Below are positions 17,262-25,820 of a stretch of 64,000 nt of DNA, piece after piece. Source of the DNA: Novosphingobium sp. FSW06-99 (GTDB lineage: Bacteria; Pseudomonadota; Alphaproteobacteria; Sphingomonadales; Sphingomonadaceae); contig NZ_KQ954253.1 in NCBI RefSeq assembly GCF_001519065.1, positions 172,158 to 236,157 on the forward strand, read 5' to 3'. How positions within the stretch are numbered: position 1 is the stretch's first letter; every line of letters begins with the position of its first letter. A program made the translations under genes and the position numbers. The notes below the pieces were generated by a model. The model was given only the letters and a program-made list of their open reading frames with translations. It had not been told where the DNA came from and ran no database searches.

Positions 17262-18886
17262 ACCTGATGCGTGCCCTGATCGCCGCGCTGTGCCTGACCA
17301 CCGCCGGCGGCGCACTGGCCCAGACCGCCGTCACCATCGATGCCCCCGCCGGGGCCCTACGCGGCGAAGACACCGACGGGGTGCGCAGTTTCAAGGGCAT
17401 TCCTTATGCCTTGCCCCCGGTCGGGGCGCTGCGTTGGGTGCCGCCGATGGCGATGCCGCGCTGGACCGGCCCGCGCGATGCCAGCCAGTTCGGCCCCGCC
17501 TGTGTCCAGCCGCACAGCACCGTGGCGAGCGTCTATTCGGCGGACCCCCTGCCCACCAGCGAAGACTGCCTGACGCTCAATATCTGGACCCCTGCCAAGG
17601 CTGACCACGCGCCGGTGCTGGTGTGGATCCACGGCGGTGCGCTGGTCACCGGATCGAGCCGCGAAGCATTGTACGATGGGCGGAACATGGCGACACGCGG
17701 GGTGATCGTGGTGTCGATCAACTATCGCCTGGGCGTGCTCGGCTGGCTGGCGCATCCCGAACTGAGTGCGCAATCGCCCGCGCATATTTCGGGCAATTAT
17801 GGCCTGATGGACCAGATCGCCGCTTTGCAATGGGTGCGCGCCAATATCGCTGCGTTTGGCGGCGATCCGGCCAATGTCACCATCGCGGGGGAATCCGCTG
17901 GGGCGCTGAGCGTGATGTACCTGATGGAATCGCCCGCCACGCGCGGACTATTTACCAGGGCGATTTCCGAAAGCGGCTATATGATTTCGATGCCTGAACT
18001 CAGGCGTGCGGTCTATGGTGCGCCATCGGGCGAAGCGGCGGGCCAGATGCTCGGCGCCGCGCTGCAGGCCCCCGATATCGCCAGTTTGCGCGCGATGAAG
18101 GCGCAGGACCTGACCGATGCCGCCGCGCGCATGTTTGCGCCCTTTGGCGTGATCGATGGCAAGCTGTTGCCGCAGCAGATGACCACCGCCTTTGACCAGG
18201 GCGAGGTTGCGCCGGTGCCTATGCTGGTCGGCTTCAACCAGGGCGAAATCCGTTCCTTGATGGCACTGGCGCCCAAGCCCCCGGCCAGCGCCGCAGCCTA
18301 TGAAGCGACGATCCGCGAACGCTATGGCGATCTGGCCGATGCCTTTCTGCGGCTCTATCCCGCCGCCGATTACAAGGAGAGCATCATCGCCACAACGCGC
18401 GACGGGCTCTATGGCTGGACCGCCGAGCGCATGGCCCGGCGCCTGACGGCGCACGGGCAACCGGCCTATCTCTATCTGTTTGACCATGGCTATCCGGCGC
18501 AAGACGAGGCCGGGCTCCATGCGTTTCATGCCAGCGAGCTGCCGTTTGTGTTCGGCACGATGGCGCGCACCACCAAAAACTGGCCACGCATTCCCGACAC
18601 CGACGGCGAACGGGCGCTGTCTGCCGCCATGCTCGATTACTGGACCAGTTTTGCCCGCGACGGGCACCCGGTGGCCGCCAATGCCCCCGCATGGCCCGCG
18701 TTTGGCGATAAGGGCGCGTTCCTGCATTTCACCGCTGTGCCGCATCCCGAAACCGGCCTGATGCCCGGCATGTTTGCGCTGAACGAAGCCGTGTTGTGCC
18801 GCAAGGTGCAGGCCAAACTTGGCTGGAACTGGAATGTCGGGCTGGCCTCACCCAAGCTGGGCCCCAAACCCGCCGCGTGCCCCTAG
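17258..18886 (+). CDS. Type B carboxylesterase, exported
   Basis: 542 residues. The ATG at 17258 overlaps the MFS stop (ATGA), has AGGGA upstream and begins a signal peptide (MNLMRALIAALCLTTAGGALAQ). Conserved features match the cytoplasmic paralogue at 12631: FKGIPYALPPVGALRW, SEDCLTLNIWTP, WIHGGALVTGSS, GESAGALSV (Ser near residue 211), GLHAFHASELPFV. It should hydrolyse an ester in the periplasm or outside the cell. Its stop overlaps tail-to-tail (CTAG) with the acyl-CoA synthetase. A longer open frame reaching back to 16001 is only the shadow of the MFS gene. Confidence 0.9.
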   Translation: MNLMRALIAALCLTTAGGALAQTAVTIDAPAGALRGEDTDGVRSFKGIPYALPPVGALRWVPPMAMPRWTGPRDASQFGPACVQPHSTVASVYSADPLPTSEDCLTLNIWTPAKADHAPVLVWIHGGALVTGSSREALYDGRNMATRGVIVVSINYRLGVLGWLAHPELSAQSPAHISGNYGLMDQIAALQWVRANIAAFGGDPANVTIAGESAGALSVMYLMESPATRGLFTRAISESGYMISMPELRRAVYGAPSGEAAGQMLGAALQAPDIASLRAMKAQDLTDAAARMFAPFGVIDGKLLPQQMTTAFDQGEVAPVPMLVGFNQGEIRSLMALAPKPPASAAAYEATIRERYGDLADAFLRLYPAADYKESIIATTRDGLYGWTAERMARRLTAHGQPAYLYLFDHGYPAQDEAGLHAFHASELPFVFGTMARTTKNWPRIPDTDGERALSAAMLDYWTSFARDGHPVAANAPAWPAFGDKGAFLHFTAVPHPETGLMPGMFALNEAVLCRKVQAKLGWNWNVGLASPKLGPKPAACP

Positions 18887-20466
18887 AGCAATCCTGCGGC
18901 GTAATCGGCGCGCAGCCGCGTCTTGTCGATCTTGCCCGACGCGGCCAGCGGCATCGTGTCGATATCGACCACCCGATCGGGCAGCCACCAGTCGGCTACC
19001 TGCCCGCGCAGCAGATCGACCAGTCCGTGGACGGCATCGGTGCGGTCGTGCCGTTCGACGATCAGCACCGGGCGTTCGCCCCATTTGTCGTCGGCGCGGC
19101 CGATCACCGCGACATGGCGGATGGCCGGATGGCGGCCGATGATCGTTTCCATCTCGGTCGGGTTGATCCATTCGCCGCCTGATTTGATCAGATCCTTGGC
19201 GCGGCCACAGATGGTCAGATTGCCGTCGGCGTCGATCATCGCCAGATCGCCAGTGTCGAACCAGCCCTGATCATCGAGCACGCGGGTATCGTCGTCGAAA
19301 TAGCGGTCGATCACGCTGGCCCCGCGCACCTTGAGATGGCCCATCACTCCGCGCTGGACGGGCAGCGTGATGCCGGCCGCATCGGTCAGTTGCAGATCCA
19401 CGCCGACCGGTGGCCGCCCCGATCCCGCACCGTGCAAGGCCCCTTTCGACGGTGGCGCGACGGTGCCCAGCGGCGACAGTTCGGTCATGCCCCAACTGGT
19501 CTGGACATAGGCGCCCAGCCGCGCCTCCATCCGCGCGATCAGCGCGTCGGGACACGTCGAACCGCCGATCAGCACGCGTTGCAGCGCGGGCAGGCTGTCG
19601 CCGGTGGATTCCAGATGATCGACCAACCCCAGCCAGATGGTCTGCACCCCGACCGCGACCGTGACGCCTTCATCGCGCATCAGCCGGGCCAGGCTGGCCC
19701 CATCCATCGCACGCCCCGGCAGCACCAGCCGGGCCCCCGCGGCCGGGGCCGAAAACGGCAATCCCCAGCCATTGGCATGAAACATCGGCACGCCCAGCAG
19801 CACGACATCGCGCGCGGTCAGCGCAAAGACATCCGCCTGCATGGTCTGCAAGGTGTGCAGGTAATTCGACCGATGGGTATAGACCACACCCTTGGGCCGC
19901 CCGGTCGTGCCCGACGTGAAGCACAGCCCGGCAGGCGCCTGTTCGTCGAATTGGCCCCACACCGTGTCAGCGCCATGCGCCTCGATCAGAGCGTCGAGCG
20001 CCCACACCGGCACCGGTTGCAACCCCGTGCATTCTTCGGCCCCCGGGCACCGGTCGAGCACGATGATCTGTGCGATGCATGGACACGACGGCAGCACAGC
20101 GCGCACGATCGGCAGCAGATCGGCGGCCACCGCCAGCACGCGGTCGCCAGCCGCGTTGATGATCGCCGCCAGATGCGCGTGCGTCAGACGCGGATTGAGC
20201 GTGTGGCACACCATGCCCACCCCCATCGTCGCATAATAGACCGCGACATGGTCCAGCGTGTTCCACGCCAATGTGCCGATCCGGTCGCCAAAGCCAAGAC
20301 CCAGCGCCAGCAGCGCACCCGACAGGCGGTTGCTGCGTGCGCGCAACTGCGCATACGTCATGCGGCGATGCGACTGCCCGGCATCGGCCTCGATCACCAG
20401 GTTCTGGTCGAACCATTTGGCGGCGTGATCGAGGAATTTGTCTACCGTCAGCGCGTAGTGTTGCAT
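18883..20466 (-). CDS. AMP-forming acyl-CoA synthetase
   Basis: 527 residues. The ATG at 20466 with AAGG six bases upstream is preferred over an in-frame start at 20505, which lies inside a terminator hairpin. ANL-superfamily motifs: FTSGTTGRPKGVVYTHRS (P-loop), YVQTSWGMTE, GWFDTGDLAMID, GRAKDLIKSGGEWINP and a C-terminal ASGKIDKTRLR with the catalytic Lys. The pattern is that of medium/long-chain fatty acyl-CoA ligases. It would activate the acid released by the esterases before oxidation by the SDR. Confidence 0.9.
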   Translation of the reverse strand: MQHYALTVDKFLDHAAKWFDQNLVIEADAGQSHRRMTYAQLRARSNRLSGALLALGLGFGDRIGTLAWNTLDHVAVYYATMGVGMVCHTLNPRLTHAHLAAIINAAGDRVLAVAADLLPIVRAVLPSCPCIAQIIVLDRCPGAEECTGLQPVPVWALDALIEAHGADTVWGQFDEQAPAGLCFTSGTTGRPKGVVYTHRSNYLHTLQTMQADVFALTARDVVLLGVPMFHANGWGLPFSAPAAGARLVLPGRAMDGASLARLMRDEGVTVAVGVQTIWLGLVDHLESTGDSLPALQRVLIGGSTCPDALIARMEARLGAYVQTSWGMTELSPLGTVAPPSKGALHGAGSGRPPVGVDLQLTDAAGITLPVQRGVMGHLKVRGASVIDRYFDDDTRVLDDQGWFDTGDLAMIDADGNLTICGRAKDLIKSGGEWINPTEMETIIGRHPAIRHVAVIGRADDKWGERPVLIVERHDRTDAVHGLVDLLRGQVADWWLPDRVVDIDTMPLAASGKIDKTRLRADYAAGLL

Positions 20467-20491
20467 GTCACCTTCTGAACGATCCGAACCG

Positions 20492-20532
20492 AATAAAACA
20501 AACACCCAGATGCCGTGATCGGCATCCGGGTG
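20492..20532 (-). terminator. Rho-independent terminator of the TonB receptor gene
   Basis: On the minus strand a 13-base stem (CACCCGGATGCCG / CGGCATCTGGGTG, one mismatch) with a 4-base loop is followed by TTTGTTTTATT. It lies 10 bases after the receptor stop, and separates that gene from the acyl-CoA synthetase. Confidence 0.85.
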
Positions 20533-20541
20533 AACAAGAGC

Positions 20542-22842
20542 CTAGAACACTTCAAGCAGTTTCAGACCGTACTGGCGCGGCGGCCCGGCGAAATCGAGAC
20601 CTGAATTGAGCGCGGCAACATAGTGTTCGTTGGTCAGGTTGGTCCCATAGACGGTGACTGTCCAACTGCCGTGTTTCAATCCCAGTTGCGCGCCCAGGAT
20701 ATTGCGCGCCTGCAACCGGTCGCCCAGGTTCACATTCTCGAACAGCGTCGCCCATTGCGGTGCGACATGGCCGAAATTGACGCTCGGCGTCAGCCGGTTG
20801 TCCTGGCCAAGATCCAGGTCATATTTGGCCGATGCGTTGAAAGTGAACGGCGGCGAATAGGCCTGTTGCACGCCCTTGAGGTTATAGCAGGTCGCACTGG
20901 CCGGTCCGACATTGGGATCGCACGGCGGCGGCACGGCGCTGACCCCGGAGATGTAATTGCGCGGATCGTTGGCGTAGAACTGCCCGAGCGCGCTGTGCAC
21001 CACGCTGATCCCGCCATCGAGCGTCAGTCCGCCGATCTTGTAATCGGCCTCTGCCTCAAAGCCATAGATCCGGGTCGTATTGGCAACGTTCAACTCGTCG
21101 CCGAATGTCGGATACGTGGGGTAGCCGATGATGACCTGGAAATTTTTGTAATTGTTGTAGAAACCATCGATCGTCAGGTGCCCGTGGCCACCGCCGAAAT
21201 TGGATTTCCAGCCGCCTTCGAAGGATTGGACCGTCTCTGGCGCAAAGGGCGCGGGATTGCCCAGCCCCACCGGCACATTGAGCCCGCCCGGCTTGAAGCC
21301 CGAAGCCGCAAAGGCATAGAGAAAATTGTCGGGATCGATTTTCCAGCCGAGCGACACTTTGTAGGAAAACGCATGCGACGATGCAATCTGGCTGTCGCTG
21401 ATCAGCGTGCCATATTGCTGGACCGACACATAGTTGGTGGTGCGACTGTCGGTATAGCGCCCACCCAGATCGAGTTTCAGCGTAGAAGTAAGCGAAAACC
21501 CGATCTGGCCGAACGCCGCCAGTGAACGTTCCGGATTGCGGCCATAGAGCTGGTAATTGTAATAGGGCGCATAGACACCGGTCACGGTGGAATTGGCGTT
21601 GATGTCAAAGTTGCTGAACGGCGCCGGGAAGAAATAGGTGTCCCACAGGCCGAACGCACCCAACAGCCATGTCACCGGCTTGTTGTCGGGCGAGATCACG
21701 TTGAATTCCTGGCTGAACTGCGTCTCTGTCACCGTGTCATAGAACGTTTCGTTGGCAGGTACGGCCACAAATGGCCCCTGCGCCGGAATGCCGCTGGCGG
21801 TGCCGTCCAGATCGGCGGCATAAGCCGTGTTGCCGGTCGAAAACCCGCTGATCGATCGCAGTTTTATCCCGCTGTCAAAGGCATAGTCGATCTTGAGGAT
21901 CGAACGCACGAACTTGTCGCGCGCCTGCTGCGGCCCGTTGGCGGTGATGTTGAACAGATCGGTGTGATTGGGATTGGGCGTGTTCGTGCCGGGGATCGTG
22001 GCAAACCGGTCTTCGAACGGATCGGCGGGATAGGCCCCCATGTCGAGGTAGTCGAAATCGGTTTTCGACAGGATGCTCAGGTTGCTGGTCGGTTTCCACA
22101 AAAAGCTGATCCGTCCCGCCGCTTCGCGCACATTGCCCGGATTGCCGGTGTACGCCGTGCCGCCCGGCCCGGTGATGGTGTAGAAACTGTCGCGCCGGTC
22201 GCCGAAAAATGCCACACGCGCCGCGAACGTGTCGCTGATCGGCACGTTGAGCGCGCCCTGCACCCCGGCATCGGTGTAATTGCCGAAGTTCGCGTTGAGA
22301 TAGCCGTGATAGCCGCCACCGACGATCGGATCATTGGTATTGGCAAACACCGCACCGCCAGTCGAATTCTGCCCCACGATCGTCCCTTGCGGACCGCGCA
22401 GCACCTGGATGTCGGCAATGTCGAAATAGGGCTCTTCCTGGAAATAGCCCGGAAAGCTGGGCACGCCATCGCGATAGGTGATCACCCCGGTGGTGGTCTG
22501 ACTGTTGTGTTCGGCCTTGCCGATGCCGCGAATGTTGAATTCCAGACCCTGCCCGAAATTGTTGATCACCACGCTGGGCATCGCAAACTGCAACTGGTCG
22601 ACAGTGACCACGCCCTTCTGCGCCAGATCGGCACCCGACAGCACCGCCGCCGCGATTGGCGTCTGCAGCAGGTTTTCATGGCGCCGCTGCGCGGTCACGA
22701 CGATTTCGCCCGCTGACTTGTCGCTCGTCCCGGTCGTGGCATCACTGCTTGCGGCGGGCTGCGCGGCCTGCTGTGCCAATGCCCCGGTGCCAAAGCCAAA
22801 CCCCAGCGCGGATACGCCTGCCATGAATATGAACGCTTTCAT
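20542..22842 (-). CDS. TonB-dependent outer-membrane receptor
   Basis: 766 residues. Signal peptide (MKAFIFMAGVSALGFGFGTGALAQ), TonB-box-like region GEIVVTAQRRHENLLQ, plug domain with LSGADLAQKGVVTVDQLQ and FNIRGIG, PYFDIADIQVLRGPQGT, then a 22-strand beta-barrel ending in an aromatic residue (LLEVF). GAGGAGGG precedes the ATG. The family takes up large or scarce substrates; the neighbouring esterases and acyl-CoA genes suggest an ester or hydrophobic compound, not iron. A TTCAC/GTGAA repeat lies 86 bases upstream. Confidence 0.93.
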   Translation of the reverse strand: MKAFIFMAGVSALGFGFGTGALAQQAAQPAASSDATTGTSDKSAGEIVVTAQRRHENLLQTPIAAAVLSGADLAQKGVVTVDQLQFAMPSVVINNFGQGLEFNIRGIGKAEHNSQTTTGVITYRDGVPSFPGYFQEEPYFDIADIQVLRGPQGTIVGQNSTGGAVFANTNDPIVGGGYHGYLNANFGNYTDAGVQGALNVPISDTFAARVAFFGDRRDSFYTITGPGGTAYTGNPGNVREAAGRISFLWKPTSNLSILSKTDFDYLDMGAYPADPFEDRFATIPGTNTPNPNHTDLFNITANGPQQARDKFVRSILKIDYAFDSGIKLRSISGFSTGNTAYAADLDGTASGIPAQGPFVAVPANETFYDTVTETQFSQEFNVISPDNKPVTWLLGAFGLWDTYFFPAPFSNFDINANSTVTGVYAPYYNYQLYGRNPERSLAAFGQIGFSLTSTLKLDLGGRYTDSRTTNYVSVQQYGTLISDSQIASSHAFSYKVSLGWKIDPDNFLYAFAASGFKPGGLNVPVGLGNPAPFAPETVQSFEGGWKSNFGGGHGHLTIDGFYNNYKNFQVIIGYPTYPTFGDELNVANTTRIYGFEAEADYKIGGLTLDGGISVVHSALGQFYANDPRNYISGVSAVPPPCDPNVGPASATCYNLKGVQQAYSPPFTFNASAKYDLDLGQDNRLTPSVNFGHVAPQWATLFENVNLGDRLQARNILGAQLGLKHGSWTVTVYGTNLTNEHYVAALNSGLDFAGPPRQYGLKLLEVF

Positions 22843-22927
22843 GAACCCACCCTCCTCTCACTCCAAGTCCGCGCTCTGCGACGCGATGGCTCCTGATGCC
22901 GCAGGCGGTGTGCCTTTGCAACATTAA

Positions 22928-22943
22928 TTCACACGAGCGTGAA
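22928..22943. promoter_or_regulatory. Inverted repeat before the TonB receptor gene (likely TetR site)
   Basis: TTCACACGAGCGTGAA, that is TTCAC-N6-GTGAA, in the gap between the receptor (minus) and the alpha/beta-hydrolase (plus). Same half-site and spacing as 15863, so the receptor probably belongs to the TetR regulon. Confidence 0.62.
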
Positions 22944-23054
22944 TGTTTGTTGTCGCAGTCTGCCGGCTGCAATATGCTGCGCCCTTGCGCTGTGCGGCAA
23001 ACTGCGCACAACGGTCCGGGCGACTCGAATGGTGCACAATCAGGGGGTTCGATC

Positions 23055-24464
23055 ATGCGTAACACCGCAGGTCTGGCAAAGTTTGCACTGATCTGTTCAG
23101 CCGTGATCGGCGCCGGGGCCGGATCGTCCGCCAGCGCGCAAGACGTGGTGGGCGACTGGGGTGGATTGCTGGCCGCATCGTTGCGCATTGTCATCCACGT
23201 GACCACCGGTTCCGATGGCAAGCTGGTGGGAAAACTGGAAAGCGTTGACCAGGGCGACACCACAGTGCCGATCGAGGCGATCACCACCGGCGACAATGGT
23301 TTCAGCTTTGCCGCACCCACCATCAATGGCCACTACACCGGGAAATGGGATGCCGACAAACAGGCCTGGATCGGCACCTGGTCGCAAGGACAGGGCCTGC
23401 CGCTGGTGCTGACGCGCGTGGCGGACAAGGCCGCTGTCGCCGCACTTAAGCCCGCGCGGCCACAGGAAGAGGCCATCGCGCGAGGCCCGCGCCCCTATAC
23501 CGACCAGCCGGTGACATTCCCCTCGACCGCGCCCGGCGTCACTTTGGCAGGAACGCTCAGCCGGCCGCCCGGCCCAGGGCCGTTTCCGGCGGTCGTGCTG
23601 ATCGCCGGTTCGGGGCCCAACAATCGCGACGAGGATGTTCTGGGGCACAAGGTCTTTCTGGTGCTGGGCGATGCTCTGGCGCGGCGCGGGATTGCCGTGC
23701 TGCGCTATGACAAACGCGGCATCGGACAGTCGACTGGCGATTACACGCGGGCAACGGTCAGCGATTTTGCCGACGATGCCGATGCGGCGGCCTCGTATCT
23801 TGCCCGGCAACCCCGGATCGATGCGAAGCGGCTGGGTCTGTTGGGCCATTCGGAGGGCGGCCTGATCGCCCCGATGGTGGCCAACCGGCACAGCGACATC
23901 GCCTTTGTCGTGTTGCTGGCCGCACCCGCCTTGCGCGGCGATCGCCTGCTCGAACGCCAGGGTACGCTGATCGGCAAGGCCATGGGCAAGACCGACGCGC
24001 AGATCGACAAACAGATGGCGTTCAACCGCGCGCATTACCCGGCGCTGATCGAAGCCCGGGACGATGCCGCAGCACAAGGCGCGGTGCAGGCCTATATCGA
24101 CGACGCCGTCGCCCGGCAGATTATCCCCGCCACCACGGCAGGGCAGATGGCCAAAGTGTTGTCGAGCCCATGGTTTCGCAGTTTTCTGGCCTATGATCCG
24201 GCCCCGGCGCTGTCCCGCCTGACGGTGCCGACACTGGCGCTCAACGGATCGCTCGACCTGCAAGTGCCCGCCGCCGACGATCTGCCGGTTATGCGCGCAC
24301 TGCTGAAAGACAACCACCAGGCCCGGATCGTCGAGCTAGCGGGATTGAATCACTTGTTCCAGCGCGCGCAAACCGGATCGCCCGCAGAATATGGCAGGAT
24401 CACCCAGACATTCGACCCGGATGCGCTGGATACCGTGGCAACCTGGATCGTGCAGACCAAGTAG
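23055..24464 (+). CDS. Exported alpha/beta-hydrolase with N-terminal accessory domain
   Basis: 469 residues from the ATG at 23055 (GGGGG upstream), starting with a signal peptide ending in SASAQ. Residues 30-130 form an accessory domain (VGDWGG...GKLVGKLESVDQG) often found before esterase/peptidase S9-like hydrolases. The catalytic part shows AGSGPNNRDE, RYDKRGIGQS, LGHSEGGLIAPM (Ser), NGSLDLQVP (Asp) and LNHLFQ (His). Divergent from the TonB receptor across the shared operator region, so possibly co-regulated. Confidence 0.82.
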   Translation: MRNTAGLAKFALICSAVIGAGAGSSASAQDVVGDWGGLLAASLRIVIHVTTGSDGKLVGKLESVDQGDTTVPIEAITTGDNGFSFAAPTINGHYTGKWDADKQAWIGTWSQGQGLPLVLTRVADKAAVAALKPARPQEEAIARGPRPYTDQPVTFPSTAPGVTLAGTLSRPPGPGPFPAVVLIAGSGPNNRDEDVLGHKVFLVLGDALARRGIAVLRYDKRGIGQSTGDYTRATVSDFADDADAAASYLARQPRIDAKRLGLLGHSEGGLIAPMVANRHSDIAFVVLLAAPALRGDRLLERQGTLIGKAMGKTDAQIDKQMAFNRAHYPALIEARDDAAAQGAVQAYIDDAVARQIIPATTAGQMAKVLSSPWFRSFLAYDPAPALSRLTVPTLALNGSLDLQVPAADDLPVMRALLKDNHQARIVELAGLNHLFQRAQTGSPAEYGRITQTFDPDALDTVATWIVQTK

Positions 24465-24510
24465 CTTCAACGCTTCAACGCCCCATCCGACGATGCGGTC
24501 GATCTGCGGG

Positions 24511-25812
24511 TCATGGATCGACCATTCCGTCGCGCAGGATCGCAACCAGCCGGTCGGTCGAGATCGTGGCAAACGTCGAAACGGTGTCGCAGATCGCATA
24601 AGGCAGGATCACGCGTTCGCCAAACCGCAGCGCGCCACAGGAATAGACCACGTTGGGCACATAGCCTTCGCGTTCGGTCTTTTCGGGTTCCACCAATGGC
24701 ACACGCGACCGGCCGATCACGATCGATGGATCATGCTTGTCGAGCAGCACGGCGCCGATCGCATAGTGTCGTACCGGGCCTACCCCATGGGTGAACATCA
24801 GCCAGCCCTCGTCGAGTTCGACCGGAGAACCGCAATTGCCGATCTGGACGAATTCCCAGGGATATTTGGGGCCAAGCAACGGCGTGCCCGCGTTCCAGTC
24901 ATAGATGTTGTCGGAAAACGCCAAATGCAGGTTCTCGTTATCTTCGCGCGTGATCATCGCATAGCGACCGTCGATCTTGCGGGGAAACAGCGCCATACCC
25001 TTGTTGTGCGAGGCCGTGCCTGTCAGCGGGACCATGCGGAACGACACGAAATCGCGCGTTTCGATCAGTTCGGAACGGATCGCCCGGCCGTTGTACGCCG
25101 TATAGGTGGCATAGTACGTGGTCAGGCCCGCTTCGGTAAACGCCACAAAGCGCGCATCCTCGATCCCATTCGATTGCGCCCTGGTGACGGGAAAGATCAC
25201 CCGTTCGGCCATGGCGCTTTCCGGTTCGAAAGTCAGATCGACCCAGTCGCCTTCGTGCGCAAGTATCCTGGGCAGGGTCGACAGACGCGCCGGAGGATCG
25301 ATCGTTATCGTGCCCTCGGCGGCGATCGTGCCCGACCGGAACGTCAGCGACGACACGTGCCCCTCGCCCACGGCGCGCAATGACAGGATGAAGCGCAGCG
25401 CACCGGGCGCGACCCCGCTCTGGTCGGGATGCTGCACAATGCTGGGGTTGAACAGCGCCGCTGCCTCAAAGCTGTATTCATGCAGAAAATAGGCGCCGAT
25501 CAATCGCCGCTGCACCGGGGTGAGCGGGGGATGCCTGAACAGCGCCTGTTCCATTTCATCGGCGCGAGCATCGAAAATCTGGGGCAGATTGCGATGGCGA
25601 TCGTCGAAGTTGTCGACTGTTGCGGCCAGCACCGCGGCCGCTTCGGTCTCGCTCAGCGCGAGCACGCGATCGACCACGTGGTTGGCGCGCGTCTTGTCGA
25701 GCGGCGACAGGTCGCGCGGTTCGACCGCCGGTCGGAACGGTCGTACCACCACGCGCGAAGGGTCTGGCCGCAAGTGCAATGCCTGGCGGTTGAAAAGCGG
25801 AACGCTGGCCAT
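24511..25812 (-). CDS. GH130 glycoside phosphorylase-family protein, copy 1
   Basis: 433 residues from the ATG at 25812 (GAGAT upstream). GH130 signatures: SNGIEDARFV (Asp is the family general acid), KGMALFPRKIDG, GNCGSPVELDEGWLMFTHGVGPVRHYAIGAVLLD, and EREGYVPNVVYSCGAL. No signal peptide. GH130 enzymes phosphorolyse beta-mannosides, giving mannose 1-phosphate; a minority are hydrolases. It starts eight bases after the glycosyltransferase on the same strand. An about 160-residue N-terminal helical extension is shared with the copy at 29212, marking both as one subgroup. Confidence 0.88.
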   Translation of the reverse strand: MASVPLFNRQALHLRPDPSRVVVRPFRPAVEPRDLSPLDKTRANHVVDRVLALSETEAAAVLAATVDNFDDRHRNLPQIFDARADEMEQALFRHPPLTPVQRRLIGAYFLHEYSFEAAALFNPSIVQHPDQSGVAPGALRFILSLRAVGEGHVSSLTFRSGTIAAEGTITIDPPARLSTLPRILAHEGDWVDLTFEPESAMAERVIFPVTRAQSNGIEDARFVAFTEAGLTTYYATYTAYNGRAIRSELIETRDFVSFRMVPLTGTASHNKGMALFPRKIDGRYAMITREDNENLHLAFSDNIYDWNAGTPLLGPKYPWEFVQIGNCGSPVELDEGWLMFTHGVGPVRHYAIGAVLLDKHDPSIVIGRSRVPLVEPEKTEREGYVPNVVYSCGALRFGERVILPYAICDTVSTFATISTDRLVAILRDGMVDP

Positions 25813-25820
25813 CTTGATCT

